Of a DNA stretch of 64,000 nt, positions 46,523 to 60,663 are shown in pieces. The DNA lies in the NCBI GenBank assembly GCA_046540835.1, contig JBKHEL010000002.1:1-64000 (forward strand), written 5' to 3'. The notes under the pieces are model-generated. The model was given only the letters and a program-made list of their open reading frames with translations. It had not been told where the DNA came from and ran no database searches. A program made the position numbers and the translations under genes. How positions within the stretch are numbered: the first letter of the stretch is position 1; each line of letters begins with the position of its first letter. Source of the DNA: Coraliomargarita_B sp046540835. GTDB lineage: Bacteria; Verrucomicrobiota; Verrucomicrobiia; Opitutales; Coraliomargaritaceae.

Positions 46523-46557
46523 AAGCCGCGCGGCACTTTCGCGGGCTTTCAATTTTT
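46523..46557 (+). terminator. Possible terminator between rnhB and tRNA-Thr
   Basis: AAGCCGCG (46523-46530) pairs with CGC and GGCTT (46540-46548) with one bulged G, and is followed by TTCAATTTTTC. It lies between rnhB and the tRNA-Thr/tuf transcript. A weaker AT-rich dyad (CTTATTT/AAATAAG) precedes it around 46493-46510. The exact boundary of termination is uncertain. Confidence 0.4.
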
Positions 46558-46616
46558 CAACCACGTTCGTGCGTTGAGAACAAGCTCTTTCCGATTCCTT
46601 TTCAACAATGCGACAA

Positions 46617-46695
<79 letters not shown>

Positions 46696-46749
46696 AGAAA
46701 ACGATTCACCCAAACAACAACAATCTGATAACAATAACGAACAACCACC

Positions 46750-47940
<1,191 letters not shown>

Positions 47941-47968
47941 TCGAGGGTCTCCTCCCTCCCACAGTTTT

Positions 47969-47997
47969 GCCGAGGGCTCTAACTCAGAGCCCTCGGC
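47969..47997 (+). terminator. Strong hairpin after tuf
   Basis: A perfect 12-bp stem, GCCGAGGGCTCT (47969-47980) with AGAGCCCTCGGC (47986-47997), closes a short AACTC loop. It is followed by TTCGCTGTCTT rather than a T-run, so it may be a weak terminator or a processing signal before tRNA-Trp. Confidence 0.55.
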
Positions 47998-48034
47998 TTC
48001 GCTGTCTTCAAACTCACTCGTCATTATTTCCCAA

Positions 48035-48110
<76 letters not shown>

Positions 48111-48126
48111 CTTTTCCATCATTCGT

Positions 48127-48330
48127 ATGAAAAACCCGTTCAGAAGCATCCGTCTCTTTTATAAAGAGATGATGACCGAGCTTAAAAAAGCTTCATGGCC
48201 CACCAAGACAGAGTTGAGGGATTCGACCGTCGTGGTGCTGGTTGCGACAGCCATACTTGGTTCCTATATTGCACTGGCGGACTTTTCCCTGATGAACGGG
48301 GTTGAACTGCTGACCTCCTGGGTCCGCTAG
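48127..48330 (+). CDS. secE: Preprotein translocase subunit SecE
   Basis: A 67-residue single-helix clamp of the SecYEG channel. It has the conserved amphipathic segment FYKEMMTELKKASWPTKTEL followed by one membrane helix (VVVLVATAILGSYIALADF). The length is the short bacterial form. It lies between tRNA-Trp and nusG, the standard location. Confidence 0.95.
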   Translation: MKNPFRSIRLFYKEMMTELKKASWPTKTELRDSTVVVLVATAILGSYIALADFSLMNGVELLTSWVR

Positions 48331-48408
48331 CTGCTGCTTTGGCGACGACCTCACCCATTCGGGATTAAATCCCGAGAAAGCCACCTATACACACTTTAAC
48401 AGAGAACC

Positions 48409-48984
48409 ATGTCGGATTCTTCCATTACAGGCCCACGCTGGTATGCCGTCCAGACGCTCTCCAACCAGGAGCAGAAGGCAAAAAAATATCTCGATAAGTT
48501 TATCGCTGTCGAAGAGATGGAGGATTTTGTTTTCGACGTGCTGATGCCTGTCGAGACGGTCACAGAAGTCAAAAGTGGCAAGAAGTCGACCAAGACCCGA
48601 AAGTTCTACCCGGGTTATGTATTCGTCAACATGCGTCTTTATGACGACGACGGCAAACTCCTGCAAAAACCCTGGTATTTCGTGCGCGAAGCGCAGGGGG
48701 TGATCAATTTCGTCGGAGGCGACCGTCCGACCCCGCTGAAGAAAAGCGAGATTGAGCGCATTCTCACCCAAGTCGAGGAGGCTGAAGGTAAAGAGAAGCC
48801 AAAGATTGAATACGATCTTGGAGAAATGGTCAAAGTCAACGACGGTCCCTTTGCGAATCTGGTTGGTAAGATCGAGGAAATCGATCCCGACCGGGGTCGG
48901 CTCAAAGTCTCCGTTTCCATTTTTGGGCGCTACACGCCCGTCGAACTCGAATACTGGCAAGTCCAGCGAACCGAAGAAAGCTAA
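48409..48984 (+). CDS. nusG: Transcription termination/antitermination factor NusG
   Basis: A 191-residue RNA polymerase accessory factor. The NGN domain starts with RWYAVQTLSNQEQKAKKYL and includes FYPGYVFVNMRLYDD and PWYFVREAQGVINFVGG. The C-terminal KOW domain has GEMVKVNDGPFANLVGKIEEID. The linker between the domains is acidic (EEAEGKEKPK). It is followed after 6 bp by rplK. Confidence 0.97.
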   Translation: MSDSSITGPRWYAVQTLSNQEQKAKKYLDKFIAVEEMEDFVFDVLMPVETVTEVKSGKKSTKTRKFYPGYVFVNMRLYDDDGKLLQKPWYFVREAQGVINFVGGDRPTPLKKSEIERILTQVEEAEGKEKPKIEYDLGEMVKVNDGPFANLVGKIEEIDPDRGRLKVSVSIFGRYTPVELEYWQVQRTEES

Positions 48985-48990
48985 TCCATC

Positions 48991-49416
<426 letters not shown>

Positions 49417-49469
49417 TTCAAACGAAGGGCTGTTCCGGCTCTTCACTCACCCAAAAAATAGAGATAAAC

Positions 49470-50174
49470 ATGGCCACCCAGCAAATAAAGGGAAGCAAAC
49501 GCTACCGTTCGGCCGTCGAAATGGCGGACTTGACGAAGACTTACTCGGTCGAAGAAGCGTCTGCGTTACTCAGCAAACTACCGAAGGCAAAATTCGACGA
49601 AACGGTCGAAATTTATGCCCACCTCGCCGTCGATGCGCGCAAAAGCGATCAGATGGTCCGCGGCACGCTCTCGCTTCCAAACGGAAGCGGGAAGACCGTG
49701 CGCGTGATCGTCTTCACCGAAAACCCGGAGGAAGCGACAGCGGCCGGGGCCGACGAAGCCGGCCTCGACGAGCTGATTGAAAAAGTTCTCGGCGGTTGGA
49801 CCGATTTCGATGTCGCGATTGCCACGACCAGTGCGATGAAGAGTGTGCGTAAAGTCGCCCGTGTGCTCGGCCCCCGCGGGCTCATGCCGAATCCGAAGTC
49901 CGGCACGGTGACCGACGACGTCCCTGCGGGGATCAAAGAGGTAAAAGGGGGGCGCGTTGAATTCAAGATGGATAAGACCTCGAATGTCGCCATCGTTGTC
50001 GGGAAGCGCTCCTTCACCCCGGAGCAGATCGTCGAAAATGCCGAAGCTGCCGTCAAAGCGCTCAGCGAAGCAAGACCCAAGGCGATCACCGGGAAGTTTA
50101 TCAAGAGCCTCACCTTGAGCGCCACCATGAGCCCGGGCATCTCCGTTGATCCCGCGCCGTATAACAAAAACTAA
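49470..50174 (+). CDS. rplA: 50S ribosomal protein L1
   Basis: A 234-residue L1 stalk protein. The conserved regions are GTLSLPNGSGKTVRVIVF, RVLGPRGLMPNPKSGTVT, KGGRVEFKMDK and ITGKFIKSLTLSATMSPG. The start at ATG 49470 is set by the family start; a longer open frame from 49314 overlaps rplK and is rejected. It is followed by rplJ after 15 bp with an AAGGAG ribosome site overlapping the rplA stop. Confidence 0.97.
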   Translation: MATQQIKGSKRYRSAVEMADLTKTYSVEEASALLSKLPKAKFDETVEIYAHLAVDARKSDQMVRGTLSLPNGSGKTVRVIVFTENPEEATAAGADEAGLDELIEKVLGGWTDFDVAIATTSAMKSVRKVARVLGPRGLMPNPKSGTVTDDVPAGIKEVKGGRVEFKMDKTSNVAIVVGKRSFTPEQIVENAEAAVKALSEARPKAITGKFIKSLTLSATMSPGISVDPAPYNKN

Positions 50175-50189
50175 GGAGAGACCGAACCG

Positions 50190-50711
50190 ATGAGACCAGA
50201 AAAAGAATATCTCGTGGAAGAGGTGAGTGAGCATCTCGCCAAGTCCGATTACGTCTATCTCGCCAATTACGAGCGGATCACCGTCGACGAAACAGAAGAG
50301 CTCCGGACCTCCCTGGCTGAGCACGAAGCGGAATTTCATGTCGTCAAGAACAGCATCTTCAATGTTGCGGCAACCCGAAAGGAATATCCGGACCTGAGCG
50401 AGCATCTGAGCGGCCCGACGGCCATCATTGTCGGGGGGAATAATCCCTCCGGCGTGGCCAAGGTGCTCGGTAAGTTTTTTAAGGACAAGGAAAAGGTTGA
50501 AGTCAAAGCCGGTCTGCTAAACGAACGGACCTTGACGAAGGAACAAATCGAAGCACTGGCCAAGCTGCCCGGCCTCGAGTCACTCCGCGCCCAGCTCCTC
50601 GGTCTGCTCACGCAGCCCGGCACCGGACTCGTCCGCGTGCTCAATGCTGTGCCGCAAAATCTCCTCAACGTGCTTCAGGCCAAAGTCCGGGAGGAAGAGG
50701 GCGCAGCCTGA
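50190..50711 (+). CDS. rplJ: 50S ribosomal protein L10
   Basis: A 173-residue protein that anchors L7/L12 dimers to the ribosome. The N-terminus MRPEKEYLVEEVSEHL and the C-terminal helix that holds L7/L12 (LLNVLQAKVREEEGAA) are visible, as is HVVKNSIFNVAA. The usual L10-binding leader lies upstream of rplJ in many bacteria, but only 15 bp separate it from rplA here. Confidence 0.96.
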   Translation: MRPEKEYLVEEVSEHLAKSDYVYLANYERITVDETEELRTSLAEHEAEFHVVKNSIFNVAATRKEYPDLSEHLSGPTAIIVGGNNPSGVAKVLGKFFKDKEKVEVKAGLLNERTLTKEQIEALAKLPGLESLRAQLLGLLTQPGTGLVRVLNAVPQNLLNVLQAKVREEEGAA

Positions 50712-50777
50712 GGCTTTCCACCAATTTTGCCGCAGCCAATTGGCAGCGGCCGAAAACACAACAGAACCAAAATATAC

Positions 50778-50827
50778 GGTTAGGAGGAATTCGCCTCTTA
50801 AATGTCTCTGTCGAAGAGACGCTAACC
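50778..50827 (+). ncRNA. Candidate three-way-junction RNA between rplJ and rplL
   Basis: The mRNA just before rplL can fold into a closing stem GGTTAG/CTAACC (50778-50783, 50822-50827). Inside are two perfect hairpins: GAGG-AATTCG-CCTC (50784-50797) and GTCTCT-GTCGA-AGAGAC (50804-50820). The structure ends 19 nt before the rplL ATG. It resembles a small regulatory leader; I am not aware of one at this site, and it is not a tRNA. Evidence is base pairing only. Confidence 0.5.
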
Positions 50828-50846
50828 CATTGAAAGGTAAAACATC

Positions 50847-51236
50847 ATGTCAGACATCACAAAAGAACAAGTCGTCGAGTGGCTCAGTGCCCAAACCGTG
50901 CTCGAAGTCGCCGATCTGGTTAAAGAACTCGAGGAAAAGTGGGGCGTCAGCGCTGCTGCTCCTGTCGCTGTCGCCGCTGGTGGCGCTCCTGCCGGGGGTG
51001 GCGCCGAGGAAGCTGAAGAGGAAAAAGACGAGTTTGACGTCATCCTCAAGGCTGCCGGCTCGAACAAGATTGGCGCGATTAAAGAAGTTCGCGCGATTAC
51101 AGGTCTCGGCCTGAAGGAAGCCAAAGAACTGGTCGAAGGTGCTCCCAAGCCCGTCAAGGAAGCAGTTTCGAAGGACGAGGCCGAAGAGCTCAAGAAGAAG
51201 CTCGAAGCTGCCGGCGCCGAAGTCGAATTAAAATAA
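50847..51236 (+). CDS. rplL: 50S ribosomal protein L7/L12
   Basis: A 129-residue stalk protein that recruits translation factors. It has the N-terminal dimerisation domain (SDITKEQVVEWLSAQ), an Ala/Gly-rich flexible hinge (about 37-55), and the C-terminal domain with EFDVILKAAGSNKIGAIKEV and LKEAKELVEGAPKPVKE. The spacing upstream is large (135 bp) and contains the structured RNA at 50778-50827. A strong terminator-like hairpin follows before rpoB. Confidence 0.97.
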   Translation: MSDITKEQVVEWLSAQTVLEVADLVKELEEKWGVSAAAPVAVAAGGAPAGGGAEEAEEEKDEFDVILKAAGSNKIGAIKEVRAITGLGLKEAKELVEGAPKPVKEAVSKDEAEELKKKLEAAGAEVELK

Positions 51237-51276
51237 ATCTGAATACTCGCATATACCCAGTATACGAACAGTTGCA

Positions 51277-51328
51277 CAGTTAGGTGAGTTTCGGGCTGTA
51301 AAGCCCGAGACTCCGCCTAGCTGTTTTT
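51277..51328 (+). terminator. Strong hairpin with T-run between rplL and rpoB (attenuator)
   Basis: A nearly continuous helix of about 21 bp runs from CAGTTAGG at 51277 to CCTAGCTG ending at 51323, with a single bulged C (51314) and a GTAA loop over CGGGCT/AGCCCG. Five T residues follow (51324-51328). This is an intrinsic-terminator form, likely to stop part of the transcription before rpoBC and so lower RNA-polymerase subunit output relative to the ribosomal proteins. Confidence 0.85.
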
Positions 51329-51399
51329 GTCTTTCCGCCGCTCACACGGCACCTTGCAAGTCACATCACAAATAAATACCGTTTCACGGATCCCGCATC

Positions 51400-54300
51400 A
51401 TGTCACAGCGCAAAAACTTCGGTCAACTCAAGGAAGTCATTCAACCACCCAACCTGATTGAGAATCAGGTGGATTCCTATAAGGAGTTTCTCCAGATGGA
51501 TTTGCCCCCGACGCAGCGGAAGCACACCGGTCTCGAGGCAGTTTTTTCCGAGGTTTTTCCGATTGAGAGCTATGACAGCCGCTGCCATCTGGAGTATGTG
51601 AGCTACAGCGTGACGCCCCCCCGCGAGACAGAGATCGAAGCGATCCGCGAGGGTGTGACGTATTCTGTTTCACTTTATGTCAAACTTCGCTTGCGCGAGG
51701 AGGACCACATCAAGGACGAGGAAATTTACATGGGCGAGCTGCCCCTGGTCTCGGAGCGGGGCTCTTTTATTATCAACGGTGCTGAGCGGGTGATCGTCAG
51801 TCAGCTCCACCGCTCCCCGGGCATCTCTTTCGAAGAGAGCACCCACACCAGCGGTAAAACGCTCCACGCCTTTCGGATTATCCCGGACCGCGGGACCTGG
51901 CTCGAAGTCCAGTTCGACCAGAACGATCTCCTCTACGTTTATCTCGACCGCCGCCGCCGTCGCCGCAAGTTCCTGTTGACGACCCTCCTGCGCGCCATGG
52001 GCTATGGCTCGGACGCGGAGATTCTCAATCTTTTCTACGATCTCGATGAAGTCTCCGTTGCCGATGCACTGAAGCGGGAGACGGTCTCCAATCTGGTCTT
52101 GACCGAGGACATTGTCGACGCGGACAAGGGCGTCGTTCTGGCCCGCGCCTTTGAGCCCCTGACGAAGACGATTGTCCGCTCCTTTGAGAAGGCCGGCCTG
52201 AAAAAAGTTGTCGCGATCGATACCTCGGTCGACGACGGCGCCGTCATCCGCTGCCTCAAGAAGGATCCGACGCAGAACGAGGAAGAAGCGCTGAAAGATA
52301 TCTACAAGCGTCTCCGCCCCGGGGAACCGCCCACAACGGCAAATGCCAAGGCACTGCTCCAGCGTCTGTTTCAGGATCCGCGCCGTTACGACCTTGGGCG
52401 CGTTGGCCGCTATAAGCTGAACCAGAAGCTCAAGATGGATACCGATCTCGACTTCCGCGTGATCAACGCGGAGGATGTGGTCGAGGCCACGAAATACCTC
52501 TCACGCCTGAAGCGGGGCGAGGGGACGCTTGATGACATCGACCACTTGGGGAGTCGTCGTGTGCGCACTATTGGTGAGCTGCTGGCGAACCAATGCCGAC
52601 TCGGGCTGGCCCGCACCGAGCGCCTCGTGCGCGAGCGCATGACGCTCTATGATCAAAGCGTCGATTCGATCTCGCCTCAAAAGCTGATTAATCCAAAAGC
52701 GCTGAGCACGGTGATCCGTGATTTCTTCGCCCGCAGCCAGCTTTCCCAGTTCATGGACCAGATCAACCCACTGGCTGAGCTGACGCATAAGCGCCGTCTC
52801 TCCGCGCTGGGGCCGGGTGGTTTGAACCGTGAGCGCGCCGGCTTCGAAGTGCGCGACGTGCACCCGACACACTACGGGCGGATCTGCCCGATTGAGACAC
52901 CGGAAGGCCCCAACATCGGGTTGATCAACTCGCTCTCGCTCTACTCCCGGATCAACGAGTTCGGTTTTATCGAGACGCCCTATCGTAAGGTGGTCGATGG
53001 TAAGGTTTCCGATGACGTCGAATACCTGAATGCTGACCAGGAGGAGCCCTTCATGATCGCTCAGGCAAACTCTGAGATCGATGAAAACGGTTACCTTGTG
53101 GGTAAGCGGGTGACATGCCGGAACCAGGACGAAGTCCTCGAGCTTTCCCCGGTGGAAGTCGATTACATGGATGTGTCGCCGAAACAACTCGTTTCCGTAG
53201 CAGCCGGCCTCATTCCCTTCCTTGAGCACGATGATGCCAACCGTGCGCTCATGGGTTCGAACATGCAACGCCAGGGCGTGCCGCTTCTGAAGTCCGAGGC
53301 ACCCTTTGTCGGGACAGGGATCGAGAGCCGTGTCGCGATCGACTCCAAGTCGGTTGAAGTCGCCGATATCGACGGGATTATTGCCGAGGTCGACGCCCGC
53401 CACATCGTCCTGACGAAGGATGGGCAGCTGCCTGCCCGCACGAAGGACCTGAAGACGGATCCCAAAAAGGACATTTACGTTTACCCACTTCGCAAATTCA
53501 TGCGCTCAAACGCGGGCACTTGCTTCAACCAGAAGCCCATCGTGACCCGGGGGCAACCGGTGAAGAAGGGGGATATCCTCGCTGATGGTGCGTCCACAGA
53601 TGAGGGCGAACTGGCGATTGGGCGCAACGTGCTCGTGGCCTTCATGCCGTGGAACGGGTATAACTTTGAGGATGCGATCCTGATCTCGGACAAGATCGTC
53701 AAAGACGATGTCTTCACCTCGATCCACATCAGCGAATACGAAGTGACCGCGCGTGACACCAAATTGGGTCCTGAAGAGATTACCCGCGATATCCCGAATG
53801 TCGGTGAAGAGGCGCTCAAGAACCTGAACCACGACGGGGTCATCCGTGTCGGCGCTGAAGTGAAGCCCGGCGATATTCTGGTGGGTAAAATTACCCCGAA
53901 GTCCGAGACCGAACTCGCACCGGAAGAAAAGTTGCTGCGTGCGATTTTCGGCGAAAAAGCCGCCGATGTGAAAGATACTTCGCTCATCGTTCCTTCGGGC
54001 GCGACCGGCATTGTCATGGACGTTAAGGTCTCCGCCCGTGTGGACGGAGAGCCCGAACAGATGTCGGCCTCCGACCGCCGCCGCCAGATCAAGAAAATCA
54101 ATGAAGAATACCGCTCACAGAGCGATAAGCTCCGCGAAGATCTGACCGAGGCGCTCTCGAATATTCTACTAGGTGAAAAAATCCCGCTCGACGTGAAAAA
54201 CGGTGAAACGGGTGAAGTCATCATCCCGGCGAACCGCAAGATCACCAAGACCTTGCTCCGTCGGCTCGCTGCAGTCTCCAAGGATCTCGATATCGACCCC

Positions 54301-55194
54301 TCTCCGGTGAAGATCAAGATTATGGAGATCGTCAACAACTACCAAAGCAAGTTTGACGAACTCGACTACGACCGCGAACGCAAGGTTGAGGGCGTCGAAT
54401 CCGGCGAAGATACCGATCAGGGAGTCGTCAAAAGCGTGAAGGTCTACGTGGCGAAAAAATGCAAGATGCAGGTCGGGGATAAGATGTCCGGCCGTCACGG
54501 GAATAAGGGCGTCGTTGCGAAAATCGTGCCCGAAGAAGACATGCCGCATCTACCCGATGGCACACCGATCGAAATCTGCCTCAACCCGCTCGGGGTGCCT
54601 TCCCGGATGAACGTGGGGCAGGTGCTTGAAGTTCACCTCGGCTGGGCCTGTAAGAAGCTCGGCCTAAAGGTTGGCACGCCCGTCTTCGACGGGATCAGTG
54701 AGACCCGCGTCCGTGAATACCTCGAAGAGGCCGGTCTCCCCTCGACTGGAAAGAGCATCCTCTACGATGGACAGACCGGAGAGCAACTCCACCAGGAAGT
54801 GGTCGTCGGCTACATGTATATGTTGAAGCTGAATCACCTTGTTTCCTCCAAGATTCACGCCCGTGCGGTCGGTCCCTACTCGCTCATCACACAGCAACCG
54901 CTGGGTGGCAAGGCGCAGTATGGCGGTCAGCGCTTCGGGGAGATGGAAGTCTGGGCGCTCGAAGCGTATGGTGCCGCCTACACCCTGCAGGAACTCCTCA
55001 CCGTCAAGTCCGACGATGTGGCGGGGCGGACGCGTATCTACGAGTCGCTCGTCAAGGGGGACAACAGCCTGCAAGCCGGCACGCCTCAGTCCTTCAATGT
55101 CCTGATGAAAGAGATCCAAAGTCTCTGCCTCGACGTCCGCCTGGGCACTGAAGGCAAGCTCGATTTGGAAACCGCCGCTCCGCTTGAAGCCTGA
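51400..55194 (+). CDS. rpoB: DNA-directed RNA polymerase beta subunit
   Basis: A 1264-residue catalytic subunit. The rifampicin region (from about residue 446) reads SQLSQFMDQINPLAELTHKR and then GGLNRERAGFEVRDVH, a sensitive-type sequence. Conserved features include IGLINSLSLYSRIN, the active-centre segment GNKGVVAKIVPEEDMPHLPDG, and the C-terminal GQRFGEMEVWALEAYGAA. It overlaps no other gene except by frame with rpoC's upstream region. The length is typical of the phylum group, without the large lineage insert seen in proteobacteria. Confidence 0.98.
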   Translation: MSQRKNFGQLKEVIQPPNLIENQVDSYKEFLQMDLPPTQRKHTGLEAVFSEVFPIESYDSRCHLEYVSYSVTPPRETEIEAIREGVTYSVSLYVKLRLREEDHIKDEEIYMGELPLVSERGSFIINGAERVIVSQLHRSPGISFEESTHTSGKTLHAFRIIPDRGTWLEVQFDQNDLLYVYLDRRRRRRKFLLTTLLRAMGYGSDAEILNLFYDLDEVSVADALKRETVSNLVLTEDIVDADKGVVLARAFEPLTKTIVRSFEKAGLKKVVAIDTSVDDGAVIRCLKKDPTQNEEEALKDIYKRLRPGEPPTTANAKALLQRLFQDPRRYDLGRVGRYKLNQKLKMDTDLDFRVINAEDVVEATKYLSRLKRGEGTLDDIDHLGSRRVRTIGELLANQCRLGLARTERLVRERMTLYDQSVDSISPQKLINPKALSTVIRDFFARSQLSQFMDQINPLAELTHKRRLSALGPGGLNRERAGFEVRDVHPTHYGRICPIETPEGPNIGLINSLSLYSRINEFGFIETPYRKVVDGKVSDDVEYLNADQEEPFMIAQANSEIDENGYLVGKRVTCRNQDEVLELSPVEVDYMDVSPKQLVSVAAGLIPFLEHDDANRALMGSNMQRQGVPLLKSEAPFVGTGIESRVAIDSKSVEVADIDGIIAEVDARHIVLTKDGQLPARTKDLKTDPKKDIYVYPLRKFMRSNAGTCFNQKPIVTRGQPVKKGDILADGASTDEGELAIGRNVLVAFMPWNGYNFEDAILISDKIVKDDVFTSIHISEYEVTARDTKLGPEEITRDIPNVGEEALKNLNHDGVIRVGAEVKPGDILVGKITPKSETELAPEEKLLRAIFGEKAADVKDTSLIVPSGATGIVMDVKVSARVDGEPEQMSASDRRRQIKKINEEYRSQSDKLREDLTEALSNILLGEKIPLDVKNGETGEVIIPANRKITKTLLRRLAAVSKDLDIDPSPVKIKIMEIVNNYQSKFDELDYDRERKVEGVESGEDTDQGVVKSVKVYVAKKCKMQVGDKMSGRHGNKGVVAKIVPEEDMPHLPDGTPIEICLNPLGVPSRMNVGQVLEVHLGWACKKLGLKVGTPVFDGISETRVREYLEEAGLPSTGKSILYDGQTGEQLHQEVVVGYMYMLKLNHLVSSKIHARAVGPYSLITQQPLGGKAQYGGQRFGEMEVWALEAYGAAYTLQELLTVKSDDVAGRTRIYESLVKGDNSLQAGTPQSFNVLMKEIQSLCLDVRLGTEGKLDLETAAPLEA

Positions 55195-55237
55195 GCGTCT
55201 TCGCATACACGAAACATTTAAAAAAAGGTTGAACTCA

Positions 55238-59473
<4,236 letters not shown>

Positions 59474-59500
59474 TCTCCGGCGGATATCATTCTCCACAAA

Positions 59501-59528
59501 AGCCCGCTCAGCCGAGCGGGCTTTTTTT
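59501..59528 (+). terminator. Rho-independent terminator of rpoC
   Basis: Stem AGCCCGCTC (59501-59509) with GAGCGGGCT (59514-59522), loop AGCC, then seven T residues to 59528. This ends the ribosomal/RNA-polymerase operon. Confidence 0.93.
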
Positions 59529-59555
59529 GAACCGCCCGTATCACTCAACGAATCC

Positions 59556-60617
59556 ATGGCAATGGCGACGCAAGACAGCGATCAGGAAGAGAAGACCGCG
59601 CTGGAATGGCTGGCCCGGGACTACCCGGACAGTCCGAAGAAGCGATTGAAGGCGTGGTTCGCCCGGGGCCGTGTCCGGCTCGACGGCGAACTTCTCTCCA
59701 AACCCCATTTGCGGCTTTCCGATCCGGGAGAGCGCCTGCAGATGGGCGAGATGCCACCGAGTGCCCGGGTTTTGCTCAAGCGCATGCCCACACGGATCCA
59801 TGCTCAGGTCAATCTACTCTACATCGACAGTGCGCTCGCCATCGTCAACAAGGGGGCGGGGCTGCTTTCGGTCCCACCCCCGCCCGGAAATCCCGCTCAG
59901 CGCGTTTCCGGCAATCCGGTGCCCGGTCAGTCACAGCCTTCTGCCCTGGGCATTCTGGACGCCTATCTGCGAACGCAGGCCGGTGGAGCTTCGGGCAAAA
60001 AGGGCTCCGTGCACAAGCATCTCAGCCCTTTGCCCGTGCATCGAATCGATCAATACACCAGCGGCCTGCTTTGTTTTGCCATGAATCCGCAGGCCCGTCA
60101 AAATCTCGTCGATCAAGTGCGCTCACATCGCTTCATCCGTGAGTATCTGGCCCTCGCGGACGGGGTGCCCGATCCCGAAAAAGGCACCTGGCGCAGCTGG
60201 TTCAAGCTCGATGAGGAGGGGATGGAGCAGGTGGTGCGCGGCGAAGCATTCGAGGGGGCGACGGAGGCGATCAGCCACTACGATGTGCTCGATGCGATCC
60301 GGTGGCCGGTCCGCAGCGGTGGCACGCACGGCGTCTCGCGGCTGCGCCTGCGGTTGGAGACCGGCTTGAAGCACCAGCTCCGAATCCACGCCGCTCGGGC
60401 CGGCGTGCCCTTATTGGGCGACCGCAGCTACCACCCGGACTTTAAAAAGGCGGCAGACCGGGGCACCTCCCCGCCGCATGGCTGCAAGCGGCAGGCGCTC
60501 CATGCTTCCAGCATCGGTTTTGTCCACCCGGAAACGGGTAAGACCATGCGCTTCAGCTGCAAGTTCCCCAAAGACCTGGCCGCGCTCGAGCAAAGTCTGC
60601 GCGAAAAAAACCGGTGA
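59556..60617 (+). CDS. RluA-family pseudouridine synthase
   Basis: A 353-residue rRNA/tRNA-modifying enzyme. The N-terminus is an S4-like RNA-binding domain (LKAWFARGRVRLDGELL). The catalytic domain carries LPVHRIDQYTSGLLCFA with the catalytic Asp, where the common Arg after Asp (HRLDR) is Gln. The remaining parts match the family (LRLRLETGLKHQLRIHAA, LLGDRSYHP). The exact target uridine is unknown. A longer in-frame start at 59355 overlaps rpoC and is rejected; ATG 59556 or 59562 is used. Confidence 0.88.
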   Translation: MAMATQDSDQEEKTALEWLARDYPDSPKKRLKAWFARGRVRLDGELLSKPHLRLSDPGERLQMGEMPPSARVLLKRMPTRIHAQVNLLYIDSALAIVNKGAGLLSVPPPPGNPAQRVSGNPVPGQSQPSALGILDAYLRTQAGGASGKKGSVHKHLSPLPVHRIDQYTSGLLCFAMNPQARQNLVDQVRSHRFIREYLALADGVPDPEKGTWRSWFKLDEEGMEQVVRGEAFEGATEAISHYDVLDAIRWPVRSGGTHGVSRLRLRLETGLKHQLRIHAARAGVPLLGDRSYHPDFKKAADRGTSPPHGCKRQALHASSIGFVHPETGKTMRFSCKFPKDLAALEQSLREKNR

Positions 60618-60663
60618 GGTCCAGGTTCCGTTTCATCCCGGTTGTCACAGATCTTCCGTTAAA

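Noticed and set aside
50778..50827. tRNA gene at the three-way junction before rplL
   Set aside because: It lacks an acceptor stem, anticodon loop and T-loop sequence; only the branched shape resembled a tRNA.
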